DNA of 64,000 nt from Rhodoferax sp. (GTDB lineage: Bacteria > Pseudomonadota > Gammaproteobacteria > Burkholderiales > Burkholderiaceae_C), in contig NZ_JAQTMS010000022.1 in the NCBI RefSeq assembly GCF_028714215.1, positions 1-64,000 on the forward strand, given 5' to 3'. The notes under the pieces were generated by a model that was not told the DNA's origin, ran no database searches, and was given only the letters and a program-made list of their open reading frames with translations. Made by a program: the position numbers and the translations under genes. Shown here piece by piece: positions 16,709 through 25,648 of the stretch (position 1 is the stretch's first letter; each line of letters begins with the position of its first letter).

Positions 16709-17767
16709 ATGAACCACCCCGCTAGCTCCTGGCTTAAAACGGCCGTCGCCCTGATCGAGGCCGACTACCAGCGCAGTGCCGATACCCACTTGATTGCCCT
16801 ACCCCTGCCCGGCTTTGCCAGGCTGGGCATAGACCTGTATTTGAAGGACGAGTCGACCCACCCGACCGGCAGCCTGAAACACCGGCTGGCGCGTTCGCTG
16901 TTCCTGTATGGACTGTGCAACGGCTGGATAGTCCAGGGCTCCACCGTGGTCGAAGCATCCAGCGGCTCCACCGCTGTGAGCGAAGCCTATTTTGCGCGGC
17001 TGCTGGGCTTGCCTTTCATTGCGGTGATGCCGCGCAACACCTCGCCGGAAAAAATTGCGCAGATCGAGTTCTATGGCGGACGCTGCCATTTGGTCGACAG
17101 CGCCTTGCAGGTCTACGACGAAGCACTGGCCCTGGCGCGGCAAACGAACGGCCACTACATGGACCAGTTCACCTATGCCGAGCGCGCCACCGACTGGCGC
17201 GGCAACAACAACATTGCGCAAAGCATGTTCAGCCAGATGGCGCGCGAGCGGCACCCGATTCCGCGCTGGATCGTGGTCGGTGCCGGCACCGGCGGCACCA
17301 GCGCCACCATAGGCCGCTACGTGCGCTACCAGCGCCACGACACCCGGCTCTGCGTGCCCGATCCGCAAGGCTCCGTGTTCGGCGAATACCACCGCAGCGG
17401 CGACGCCAGCCTGACCGGCCCGGGCTCCAACATCGAGGGCATAGGCCGCCCACGGGTGGAGGCCAGTTTCATCCGCACCCTGGTGGACCGCATGCTGGAA
17501 GTGAGCGACCTGGATTCGGTGGCCGCCATGCGCCTGCTGTCCGAGTTGCTGGGACGCAAGGTCGGACCGTCCACCGGCACCAACTTCATCGGCATGCTGA
17601 ACCTGGCCTGCGAGATGCGCGAGCGAGGCCAGCAGGGCTCCATCCTGTCGCTGCTGTGCGATGCCGGTGAGCGCTATCTGCCCAGCTACCACGATGCCGC
17701 CTGGGTGCAAGCCAGGTTCGGCGACTGCGGCCCGGCGCTGGCGCGCCTGAAGCTTCAGTTGGCCTGA
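16709..17767 (+). CDS. PLP-dependent cysteine desulfhydrase-like enzyme (Cds1 family)
   Basis: This fold-type II PLP enzyme of 352 residues is related to cysteine synthases. The PLP lysine is Lys57 in [15 protein letters not shown]. The phosphate-binding glycine loop is [12 protein letters not shown], and the substrate loop is [13 protein letters not shown]. The TGSLKHRLA context and overall length resemble Cds1, which releases H2S, pyruvate and ammonia from cysteine. A cysteine synthase or another beta-replacement activity cannot be excluded. The next gene starts 8 bases downstream, so the two are likely co-transcribed. Confidence 0.82.
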   Translation: MNHPASSWLKTAVALIEADYQRSADTHLIALPLPGFARLGIDLYLKDESTHPTGSLKHRLARSLFLYGLCNGWIVQGSTVVEASSGSTAVSEAYFARLLGLPFIAVMPRNTSPEKIAQIEFYGGRCHLVDSALQVYDEALALARQTNGHYMDQFTYAERATDWRGNNNIAQSMFSQMARERHPIPRWIVVGAGTGGTSATIGRYVRYQRHDTRLCVPDPQGSVFGEYHRSGDASLTGPGSNIEGIGRPRVEASFIRTLVDRMLEVSDLDSVAAMRLLSELLGRKVGPSTGTNFIGMLNLACEMRERGQQGSILSLLCDAGERYLPSYHDAAWVQARFGDCGPALARLKLQLA

Positions 17768-17774
17768 GCCCACC

Positions 17775-18854
17775 ATGCCTGCAAGCCGGTCCGGCATCTC
17801 GCGACGACAGTTGCTGGCGGCGGGTCTGGCGACTGCCATGTCGCCCTTGCCGGCAACAGCGCTAGTGCCGTACCAGCTGCAATTTCCGCGTGACCTGGGC
17901 AGCCACGCCGACTTCGCCATCGAGTGGTGGTATATCACCGGCCGCCTGCTTTCGGGGCGGCGGGAATTCGGTTTTCAGTTGACTTTCTTCCGCTCCCGGG
18001 TGCCGACGACGCAGAACATGACATCGGCTTTTGCCGCCAAGCAATTGATCTTTGCCCATGCCGCCGTGACCGACGTGGCTGGCAAAAAATTGTGGCACGA
18101 CCAGCGCATTGCGCGTCAAGGTTTTGAGGTCGCGCAGACCAGTGAAACCGACACCCAGCTCAAGCTGCGCGACTGGTCACTGCGACACACCGCCACGCAA
18201 TATCAGGCCCGGGCTGCCAGCAGCGATTTTGAAATTGATCTATCGCTGCGCGAAAGCCAGCCCCTGCTGCTGCAAGGCGACAGGGGCCTGTCGCGCAAGG
18301 GGCCGCAGGAACAGCAGGCCAGCTATTACTACAGCCTGCCGCAACTGCAGGCCAGCGGCACCCTGGGCTTGGGAAAGCAGCGCCTGCCGGTGCAGGGCAC
18401 TGCCTGGCTGGACCACGAGTGGAGCCAGTCGCTGCTCGGACAACAGGCGGTGGGTTGGGACTGGATCGGCATGAACCTGCTGGACGGCAGCACCCTCACC
18501 GCCTTTCGCCTGCGCGACCAGTCTGGCAACGCGCTATGGGACGGCGGCTCTTTTCGCCGCCCCGGCATGGGCGCGGCGCCGCACGTGTTCAGCCACGGAG
18601 AAGTCATCTTCAAGCCGCTGCGCAGTTGGACCAGCCCGCTGACGCGAGCCAGCTACCCGGTCGAGTGGCTGGTCCAAACGCCCACCGGCTTCTACACCGT
18701 GAAGGCGGTCATCGACAACCAGGAACTCGACAGCCGCGCCTCCACCGGCGCGGTCTACTGGGAGGGCTTGAGCGAGTTGTTCGACAGCCAGGGAAGACTG
18801 CTGGGACGCGGCTATCTGGAGATGACCGGTTACGCCCAAGCGCTGCGCTTGTAA
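17775..18854 (+). CDS. AttH/CrtC-like lipocalin-fold exported protein
   Basis: This 359-residue protein has a Tat-type N-terminus (SRRQLLAAG, Arg10-Arg11) and a likely cleavage site near residue 29. The mature part carries AttH/CrtC family motifs: DFAIEWWYITGRL near 45, FGFQLTFFRS, a central WLDHEWS near 210, and GWDWIGMNLLDGS. Such proteins contain two lipocalin-like domains and bind or hydrate lipophilic molecules. AttH-like members are often encoded beside a LolCDE-like ABC transporter, which is absent here. The neighbour is the Cds1-like gene. The substrate is unknown. It converges with emrB with a 10-base gap. Confidence 0.82.
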   Translation: MPASRSGISRRQLLAAGLATAMSPLPATALVPYQLQFPRDLGSHADFAIEWWYITGRLLSGRREFGFQLTFFRSRVPTTQNMTSAFAAKQLIFAHAAVTDVAGKKLWHDQRIARQGFEVAQTSETDTQLKLRDWSLRHTATQYQARAASSDFEIDLSLRESQPLLLQGDRGLSRKGPQEQQASYYYSLPQLQASGTLGLGKQRLPVQGTAWLDHEWSQSLLGQQAVGWDWIGMNLLDGSTLTAFRLRDQSGNALWDGGSFRRPGMGAAPHVFSHGEVIFKPLRSWTSPLTRASYPVEWLVQTPTGFYTVKAVIDNQELDSRASTGAVYWEGLSELFDSQGRLLGRGYLEMTGYAQALRL

Positions 18855-18864
18855 CTGTGTCCGA

Positions 18865-20433
18865 TCAATGCGCCCCGGCGCCGGCATCGACCGGGTCTCC
18901 AACGGCAGGAACACGCTTGGGTCGCGACAGCCACACGACGGGAATCAGCAGCAGAAAAATCAGCGCCGAGGCAAAGAACACGTCGTTGGCGCCCAGCATA
19001 TAAGACTGCTGATCCACCAAGCGGTTCACCTGCGCCAGTGCCTGCTCGGGCGTGAAACCCGCGCTGCCCATGCCCGTGAGCACCTGGGTCGCGGCAAAGT
19101 TGCCCGAGTTGATGGATTCCGCCAGTTGTGCATGGTGCATGGCGGCGCGGTCCTGCCAGACCGTGGTGGCAATGGAGGTGCCGAACGAGCCGGCCACAAT
19201 CCGCACAAAACTGGACAGGCCGGAGGCGGCCGGTATCTTGTCGGGCGCGATGCCCGACAGCAGGATGACCGACAGGGGAATGAAGAAGCACGACATGGCG
19301 ATACCCTGGATCAGCGTGGGTATCAGGATGGTGCCGAAGTCGGCCTGGGTGTTGAAATGCGAACGCATGATGAGCACCAGTGCAAACACCAGAAAGGCAA
19401 AACTGGCCAGGTAGCGCGGGTCCACCTTGTAGATGTTTTTACCCACGATGGGCGACAGGATGATGGCGAACAGGCCCACCGGCGCCAGCAACATGCCGGC
19501 GTCGATCGAGGGGTAGCCCATGAACTGCTGCAGCCACAAGGGCAGCAGCACCACGTTGCCGAAGAACAGGCCGTAGCCCATGGCGATGGCCACCGTGCCG
19601 GACCAAAAGTTGCGCTGCTTGAACAGCCGCAAGTCCACCACCGGATGTTCCTCGGTCAGTTCCCAGGCCAGGAAAAAAGCGCCGCCAACCAGGGCCACCA
19701 GACCCAGCCCCACCACCTCGGGTGAATGAAACCAGTCCAGCTCCTTGCCCTTGTCCAGCATGATCTGCAGCGCGCCCACCCATAGCACCAGCAGGCCCAG
19801 ACCGACACCGTCGATCGGCAGTTTATGGGTCACGCTTTCGCGCTTGTGGTAAATGCTCCAGACCATGAAGGCCGACAGCAGACCGACCGGGATGTTGATG
19901 TAAAAAATCCAGGACCAGTTGATGTTGTCGGTGATCCAGCCGCCCAGCAACGGCCCCAGCACCGGCGCCACCAGTGTCGTAATGGCCCACAGACCCATCG
20001 CCAGACCGGCCAGCGCCGGCGGGTAACTCGATAGCAACAAACCCTGCGACAGCGGAATCATGGGACCGGCGACAAAACCCTGCAAGGCGCGGAACACGAT
20101 CAGCATCGTCATGTTGGGCGCCAGGCCGCACATCCAGGAGGCCAGCACGAACATCAGGACGCTGGTGATGAACAAACGTACCTGGCCGAAGCGCTGCGAC
20201 AGCCAGCCGGTCAGCGGCAGCGCGATGGCGTTGGCGACGCCGAAGCTGGTGATGACCCAGGTGCCCTGGTTGGTGCTGACGCCCAGGTCACCGGCGATGG
20301 CCGGCAGCGAGACGTTGGCAATCGACGAGTCGAGCACGTTCATGAAAGTGGCCAGCGACAGTGCAATGGTGCCCCACAAACGGGCCGAGCCTTGCAGTGG
20401 CGCCATCGGGGCCGATTGAGCTAGGGTCGCCAT
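18865..20433 (-). CDS. emrB: DHA2 family MFS drug transporter (EmrB-like)
   Basis: This proton-driven exporter of 522 residues has 14 predicted membrane segments. Motif A-like GWLSQRFGQVRLF follows the second segment. The N-terminal motif DSSIANVSLPAIAGDLGV is typical of DHA2/EmrB. It is the last gene of a MarR-OMF-EmrA-EmrB operon, so all parts of a tripartite pump are present. EmrAB systems export hydrophobic weak acids, uncouplers and antibiotics; the substrate here is unknown. Confidence 0.93.
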   Translation of the reverse strand: MATLAQSAPMAPLQGSARLWGTIALSLATFMNVLDSSIANVSLPAIAGDLGVSTNQGTWVITSFGVANAIALPLTGWLSQRFGQVRLFITSVLMFVLASWMCGLAPNMTMLIVFRALQGFVAGPMIPLSQGLLLSSYPPALAGLAMGLWAITTLVAPVLGPLLGGWITDNINWSWIFYINIPVGLLSAFMVWSIYHKRESVTHKLPIDGVGLGLLVLWVGALQIMLDKGKELDWFHSPEVVGLGLVALVGGAFFLAWELTEEHPVVDLRLFKQRNFWSGTVAIAMGYGLFFGNVVLLPLWLQQFMGYPSIDAGMLLAPVGLFAIILSPIVGKNIYKVDPRYLASFAFLVFALVLIMRSHFNTQADFGTILIPTLIQGIAMSCFFIPLSVILLSGIAPDKIPAASGLSSFVRIVAGSFGTSIATTVWQDRAAMHHAQLAESINSGNFAATQVLTGMGSAGFTPEQALAQVNRLVDQQSYMLGANDVFFASALIFLLLIPVVWLSRPKRVPAVGDPVDAGAGAH

Positions 20434-20445
20434 AAGGTGCCAGTT

Positions 20446-21663
20446 TCAGGGGCGGCCCATATTGGCCGCAATGATTTTTCGCACTTCCTCGGCCGCACCG
20501 CTGTCTTGCGACTCAAAGACCGAGGTTTGCACCAGGGCGGCGGGGCGCGGCGCATCGGCCAGCATCTTGCCGTCCTGCTGGCTGACATCCACCGTGGCCA
20601 GCATCGACAAGCCGACGCGCAACGGGTTTTGCGCCACCTGGGCGGCGTCCAGCGCCACCCGCACCGGCACGCGCTGCACCACCTTGATCCAGTTGCCGGT
20701 GGCGTTTTGCGCCGGCAACAGGGCAAAGGCGGCACCGGTGCCCATGCCCAGACCGCTGACCGTCCCTTTGTATTCGACCTGTCTGCCGTACAGATCGGCC
20801 GTCAGATTGACGCTCTGGCCGATGCGGATGTTGCGCAACTGCACTTCCTTGAAATTGGCGTCCACCCACAGTTGATTCAGCGGAATGATGGCCATCAAAG
20901 GCGTACCGGCCGCCACGCGCTGGCCGAGTTGCACGCTGCGCCGCGCCACATAACCGTCGACCGGTGCCGGCAAGGCGGCACGCTGGGTCGCCAGCCAGGC
21001 TTCGCGCAGCTTGGCGGCTGCCGCCTGCACACTGGGGTGCTTGTCGATGGCGGTGCCATCGGTCATGGCCTGGTTGCTGCGCAACTGTTCTTTCGCCGCC
21101 GTGACGCCCGCCAGCGCCGCGGTCAGGGCAGATTTGCCATTCGCCAGTTGGGTTTGCGCGTGGTTGAGTTCTTCCTTCGAGACCGCGCCGTTCTGGATCA
21201 GCGACTGGCGCCGATTCAAGTCATCGGTAGCGCGCGCAATTTCACTCTGCGCCTTCGCCACATCGGCCTCGCGCAAGGCTATTTGAGCCGTCAGCGTGCT
21301 ATTGTTGGCATACAGGGTGCGCACCTGGCGCACCACTTGCGCCAGACCGGCCCTGGCCTGCTCCAACGCCACGCTGGCGTCGGCCGGATCGAGCTTGACC
21401 AGCGGCTGACCGGCTTTCACGTAATCGGTGTCGTCTGCCAGGATCGCCATCACGGTGCCGCCGATCTGCGGCGTGATCTGAATCACGTTGCCCTGCACGT
21501 AGGCGTTGTCGGTCGACTCGTAGTGGCTGGCCACCAGCCATTCGTAGGCGGCCCAGCCCAGGCCGGCCAGGACCACCACGCCGGTCAGCGTGAGCAAGGC
21601 CTTTTTGCGGGCCGGGTTGGCAGCGGCGCGCGGCGCCGGGATAGAGGTTTGAGATGAGGTCAT
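20446..21663 (-). CDS. emrA: EmrA-like membrane fusion protein
   Basis: This 405-residue adaptor has a single N-terminal membrane anchor (about 23-42, KKALLTLTGVVVLAGLGWAA) and a family motif after it (YESTDNAYVQGNVIQITPQI). A lipoyl domain with a long coiled-coil hairpin lies at about 95-210, and a beta-barrel domain follows. It couples the EmrB transporter to the outer-membrane channel encoded directly upstream. It lies 12 bases before emrB. Confidence 0.93.
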   Translation of the reverse strand: MTSSQTSIPAPRAAANPARKKALLTLTGVVVLAGLGWAAYEWLVASHYESTDNAYVQGNVIQITPQIGGTVMAILADDTDYVKAGQPLVKLDPADASVALEQARAGLAQVVRQVRTLYANNSTLTAQIALREADVAKAQSEIARATDDLNRRQSLIQNGAVSKEELNHAQTQLANGKSALTAALAGVTAAKEQLRSNQAMTDGTAIDKHPSVQAAAAKLREAWLATQRAALPAPVDGYVARRSVQLGQRVAAGTPLMAIIPLNQLWVDANFKEVQLRNIRIGQSVNLTADLYGRQVEYKGTVSGLGMGTGAAFALLPAQNATGNWIKVVQRVPVRVALDAAQVAQNPLRVGLSMLATVDVSQQDGKMLADAPRPAALVQTSVFESQDSGAAEEVRKIIAANMGRP

Positions 21664-21693
21664 GACAATAGGGGCGAATAGAGGGAGAACAAT

Positions 21694-23130
21694 TTATTTC
21701 CGGGCCGTGGCAGGGGGCAGATCGGCGCGGTAGCCGCCACCCAGAGCGCGCATCAGGGCAACCTGGCTGTCGAGGGCCCGGGCCGCCAGATCGACACCTT
21801 GGCGGCGCTGATTGAGCACCGCCGTTTCGGCGTTCAGGAGGCTGAGCCGATTGACCAGCCCGGCCTCAAAGCGCTGCAAGGCGATCTGATAGGCGTTTTC
21901 GGCGGAGGCTTGCGCCGCGCGCTGCTCGGTCTGCTGACGGCCAATCGACTGCACCGAGGCGAGTTGATCGGCGACCTCGCGCACGGCCTCGATCACGGCG
22001 GCGTTGTAGCTCTCGATAGCGGCGTCCAGATCGGCGGCCTTGCCGCGCAGGTTGGCGCGCAAGCGGCCACCGTCGAACAGCGGCAGCCGCACGGCCGGCC
22101 CGACACCCCACTGTTCGCTGCCGGCGCCCAGCAAGCGATCCAGCCCAATGCTGGAGAAACCGGCAAAGGCCACCAGGTTGACGTTGGGGTAGAACTGGGC
22201 GCGGGCGCTGCTGACATCCCGGGTCGCGGCCTCGACCCGCCAGCGTGCCGCGGCGATGTCGGCGCGACGCCCCAGCAGATCCGACGGCAGGGTAGCCGCG
22301 ACGGCTGCATTTTTGATCGCCGCCATGGGCGGTAGCTCGATCGCCAGCGCCGCCTGCGGCTGACCCAGCAAAGCGCCCAGTGCATGACGCCCCAGCGTCA
22401 ACTGCTCCTGCAGGCCCTCGATCTGCAGGCGCGCATCGGGCAGGGTTCCTTCGCTTTGCCGCAGTTCAAGGCGGGTATCCAGACCGGCGTTGACGCGGTC
22501 CCGCACCAGAGTCAGTGTTTGCGTGCGTTGCGCCAGCAGGCGTTGCGCCACAACCAGTTGCTCGTTCAAACGTACCAATTGGAAGTAGCTGCGGGCCACG
22601 TTGCTGGCCAGCAAGGTCCGGGCGGCGGCGGCGTCGGCCTCGCTGGCGCGCACGCTGCCCAGCGCGGCATCCAGTGCGGCACGGTTTTTACCAAAAAAAT
22701 CCAGCTCCCAACTGCCGCTGAGTTGCGCCGTTCCGGTCTCGTAAATGGAACCGGCCAGCGGGGGTGGATAGAGGCCGTTGGCGGTGAACTTCTGCTGCAT
22801 GGCATCCAGCCCCGCGACTAGTTGCGGAGCGTCGGCCGCGCCGGTCGCGTCGGCACCGGCTTGGGCCCGGAGCAGCCGGGCCTGCACAATTTTGAGCGAA
22901 GGGTTGCTGGCCAACGCTTGGTCCATCAAGCGGTTCAGTTGCGCGTCGCCAAACTCGCGCCACCACTGGCCGTCGAGCGCCAGCGTTGCGTCTGGCGCTG
23001 TCGGCAGGCCCAGGGAGGAAGCATCGCGCAAGCTGGCGGGAGCCGGGAGATCGGACAGGCCGGCGCAAGCCGACAAGCCCAGGGCCGCGAGCAGCAGCAC
23101 TGCCGATCGCGCTAATAGGTCAGGCTTCAT
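21694..23130 (-). CDS. NodT/OprM-type outer-membrane efflux lipoprotein
   Basis: This 478-residue TolC-like channel begins with a signal peptide and lipobox (LLLAALGLSAC, Cys22). It contains two outer-membrane-efflux repeats with long periplasmic helices and beta segments, for example QWWREFGDAQLNRLMDQAL near 55. It forms the exit duct of the EmrAB pump. Its start overlaps the marR gene by 11 bases, and emrA follows 30 bases later. Confidence 0.92.
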   Translation of the reverse strand: MKPDLLARSAVLLLAALGLSACAGLSDLPAPASLRDASSLGLPTAPDATLALDGQWWREFGDAQLNRLMDQALASNPSLKIVQARLLRAQAGADATGAADAPQLVAGLDAMQQKFTANGLYPPPLAGSIYETGTAQLSGSWELDFFGKNRAALDAALGSVRASEADAAAARTLLASNVARSYFQLVRLNEQLVVAQRLLAQRTQTLTLVRDRVNAGLDTRLELRQSEGTLPDARLQIEGLQEQLTLGRHALGALLGQPQAALAIELPPMAAIKNAAVAATLPSDLLGRRADIAAARWRVEAATRDVSSARAQFYPNVNLVAFAGFSSIGLDRLLGAGSEQWGVGPAVRLPLFDGGRLRANLRGKAADLDAAIESYNAAVIEAVREVADQLASVQSIGRQQTEQRAAQASAENAYQIALQRFEAGLVNRLSLLNAETAVLNQRRQGVDLAARALDSQVALMRALGGGYRADLPPATARK

Positions 23131-23665
23131 GGCTGCCTCCGGAAGTGGGTGGGGTTTGGGCTTGGGCGTTGTCCAGGATGCGGCGCAAAAAGCCCTTCAA
23201 GGCCTGAAATTCGTCGTCCGAAAAACCGGCCAGATGGGCGTTTTGCACGCGGCACAGCACCTCGGGTATGCCGGCCGCCACCGAACGCCCTTCGTCCGTC
23301 AACTCGATATTGACAACACGCCGGTCTTCGACCGATCGCACCCGATGACACAGACCTTTGGCTTCCAGCCGGTCCAGCAGACGCGTCATGGCGCCGGCAT
23401 CGAGCTGGCACTCGCGCGCCAGTTCGGCCACGGTGGAAGCTTTGCCCATGAACAGCTTGAACAAGGGGATCCATTGGGCATTGGTCAGGTCGACCGGTTC
23501 GAGCTGGCGCTCGATTTCCTGCGCCACGGCCGTCAACACGCGCCGCATCAGATAGCCCACGCTGTTTTCCGGCATGTAGCCCTCGGTGCAGTAAAACTGC
23601 CTTGCCACGCACACCGCTTCCGCGGGCTTGGCATCGGGGCTGAGGGATTTTTTTGAGGAACGCAT
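23120..23665 (-). CDS. MarR family repressor of the Emr operon
   Basis: This winged-helix regulator of up to 181 residues has its HTH and wing around 75-125 (VAELARECQLDAGAMTRLLD, then EDRRVVNIELTDEGR). It heads the OMF-EmrA-EmrB operon and probably represses it until a lipophilic ligand binds. The start is uncertain. The first ATG (23665) lies about 10 bases after a near-perfect -10 element, leaving almost no leader. An internal ATG at 23575 (MPENSVGYLMRR) has GAGG 5 bases upstream and gives the common 151-residue MarR length. Confidence 0.88.
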   Translation of the reverse strand: MRSSKKSLSPDAKPAEAVCVARQFYCTEGYMPENSVGYLMRRVLTAVAQEIERQLEPVDLTNAQWIPLFKLFMGKASTVAELARECQLDAGAMTRLLDRLEAKGLCHRVRSVEDRRVVNIELTDEGRSVAAGIPEVLCRVQNAHLAGFSDDEFQALKGFLRRILDNAQAQTPPTSGGSHEA

Positions 23666-23675
23666 AAGGTCGGCG

Positions 23676-23704
23676 ATATTATTTGCTTAGGCATTTATTG
23701 TCAA
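23676..23704 (-). promoter_or_regulatory. Sigma-70 promoter of the marR-emr operon
   Basis: On the minus strand, TTGACA (23699-23704) and TAATAT (23676-23681) are spaced by exactly 17 bases. Transcription should begin near 23669. It lies in the 92-base gap shared with the divergent ABC exporter, so MarR bound here could affect both units. Confidence 0.75.
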
Positions 23705-23757
23705 GGCTTTGTTTGGTACGGCAACGTTTTCTGCACTTTTTGGCTACACTGCGAAGC

Positions 23758-25533
23758 ATGTCTACGCCTGCCCCCGCCAAAGCCTCGCCGCGTTCACTGT
23801 CGGGCTTGCTTCCGTTCCTGCTGCCCTACCGTGGCCGCATCGCCCTGGCGCTGCTGTTTCTGGTGTTGGCCGCGGTCGCCACGCTGGCTTTTCCGGTGGC
23901 CTTGCGCAGCCTGATCGACGCTGGCCTGGTGCAAACCGACAAAGGCGCGCAGGTGATGGCTATGCGCGAGCATTTTGTCGCGCTCTTTGCCGTGGCGGTG
24001 GCGCTGGGGCTGTTTTCGGCGGCGCGCTTTTACATGGTGAGCTGGCTCGGCGAACGCGTCACCGCCGATTTGCGCAACGCGGTCTACGGTCACGTGCTGC
24101 AACAGAGCCCCGAATTTTTCGAGACCACGCAGACCGGCGAAGTGCTGTCGCGCCTGTCGGCCGACACCACGCTGGTGCAGACCGTGGTGGGCTCGTCGCT
24201 CTCCATGGGCTTGCGCAACACCGTGATGGGAATCGGCGCGCTGGGCATGCTGATCTGGACCAACCCCTATGTCATGTTCCAGGTGCTGGGCGTGCTGGTG
24301 CTGGTGGTCGTTCCGTCCCTGTGGTTCGGCCGGCGCGTGCGCAAGCTGTCACGGGCCAGCCAGGACCGCATCGCCGATTCCAGCGCCATGGCGGCCGAGG
24401 TGCTGAACGCCATTCCCGTGGTGCAAAGCTATACCGCCGAGGGCCGCGAGGCCGCACGCTTCAACGCCTCCACCGACAAGGCCTTCAGGACCGCGGTGCG
24501 GCGCACCAAGGCGCGCTCGGTGCTGGTGGCTTTCATCATCATCGCCACCTCCGCCGCGCTGCTGTGGGGCTTGTACCAGGGCACCCAAGCGGTGATGGCC
24601 GGGCGCATCAGTGCCGGCGATCTGGGCCAGACGGTGATGTACGTCATCATCCTGGCCAGCGCTTTTGCGATTTTGGGCGAGGTCTACGGCGACCTGCTGC
24701 GCGCCGCCGGTGCCACCGAGCGCTTGATGGAGTTGCTGGCGAGCCGCTCGCCGATCGCATCGCCGGCGAATCCGGTGCCAGCCCCGGCGCAGCTCGCCGG
24801 CAGCGCGATCCAATTTGAAGGCATCAGTTTCAACTACCCGTCGCGCCCGAATCAGGCGGCGCTGAAGGATTTTTCCTTGACGGTCAAACCGGGCCAGACC
24901 GTCGCCATCGTGGGCCCCAGCGGCGCCGGAAAAAGCACCGTGTTCCAGTTGTTGCTGCGCTTTTACGACCCGGCATCGGGCCGCATCGTGCTGGACGGCG
25001 TGCCGACCCGCGAACTGTCCCTACATGACTTGCGCCAGCGCATCGGCATCGTGCCGCAGGACGCGGTCATCTTCTCCAGCAGCGCGCTGGAGAACATTCG
25101 CTATGGCAAGCCTGCGGCCAGCGACGAAGAAGTCAAGGCCGCCGCGCAAGCGGCTTTTGCGCACCAGTTCATCAGTGCCTTGCCGGAGGGTTACGACACC
25201 TTCCTGGGCGAGCGCGGCGTGCGCCTGTCCGGCGGCCAGCGCCAGCGCATTGCCATTGCCCGCGCCATGTTGAAAAATCCACCGCTGCTGCTGCTGGACG
25301 AGGCCACCAGCGCACTGGACGCCGAAAGCGAACGCATGGTACAGGCCGCGTTGGAGAGCGCCATGCTGGGCCGCACCACGCTGGTGATTGCGCACCGCCT
25401 GGCAACGGTGCAACAGGCCGACCTGATCGTGGTACTGGACCACGGTCAACTGGTGGAACAAGGCACGCACGCCCAGTTGGTGGCGCGCGGCGGCGTTTAT
25501 GCCGGGCTGGCGGCGCTACAGTTCAACGCCTGA
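23758..25533 (+). CDS. ABC exporter, fused membrane and ATPase domains (MsbA-like)
   Basis: This 591-residue half-transporter is predicted to act as a homodimer in the inner membrane. Six membrane segments lie at about 20-310. The ATPase domain has Walker A GPSGAGKST near 387, signature LSGGQRQRIAIARAM, Walker B LLLLDEATSALD and the switch region VIAHRLATV. Family members flip lipids or export peptides or drugs; nothing in the sequence fixes the substrate. The start at 23758 opens directly on a short cytoplasmic tail before the first segment; an extension to 23683 is open but enters the marR promoter. The gene is divergent from marR. Confidence 0.9.
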   Translation: MSTPAPAKASPRSLSGLLPFLLPYRGRIALALLFLVLAAVATLAFPVALRSLIDAGLVQTDKGAQVMAMREHFVALFAVAVALGLFSAARFYMVSWLGERVTADLRNAVYGHVLQQSPEFFETTQTGEVLSRLSADTTLVQTVVGSSLSMGLRNTVMGIGALGMLIWTNPYVMFQVLGVLVLVVVPSLWFGRRVRKLSRASQDRIADSSAMAAEVLNAIPVVQSYTAEGREAARFNASTDKAFRTAVRRTKARSVLVAFIIIATSAALLWGLYQGTQAVMAGRISAGDLGQTVMYVIILASAFAILGEVYGDLLRAAGATERLMELLASRSPIASPANPVPAPAQLAGSAIQFEGISFNYPSRPNQAALKDFSLTVKPGQTVAIVGPSGAGKSTVFQLLLRFYDPASGRIVLDGVPTRELSLHDLRQRIGIVPQDAVIFSSSALENIRYGKPAASDEEVKAAAQAAFAHQFISALPEGYDTFLGERGVRLSGGQRQRIAIARAMLKNPPLLLLDEATSALDAESERMVQAALESAMLGRTTLVIAHRLATVQQADLIVVLDHGQLVEQGTHAQLVARGGVYAGLAALQFNA

Positions 25534-25580
25534 GGGTAACCGTGTCGTGCCTGGCTTGACCCGGCATCCATGCTGTCGGG

Positions 25581-25613
25581 TGTCATGGATCCCGGATCAG
25601 GTCCGGGATGACA
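25581..25613. repeat. REP-like palindrome between convergent genes
   Basis: The arms ATCCCGGA (25589-25596) and TCCGGGAT (25602-25609) flank a short TCAGG centre, with outer TGTCAT and GACA. This resembles the common dispersed CCCGGA-centred palindrome of proteobacteria. It lies between the convergent ABC exporter and glutamate dehydrogenase genes. It may act as a bidirectional stop or transcript stabiliser, although no T-run follows. Confidence 0.65.
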
Positions 25614-25648
25614 GCCGGGGACGCAATGACAGCCATCGGGCCTGCGCC

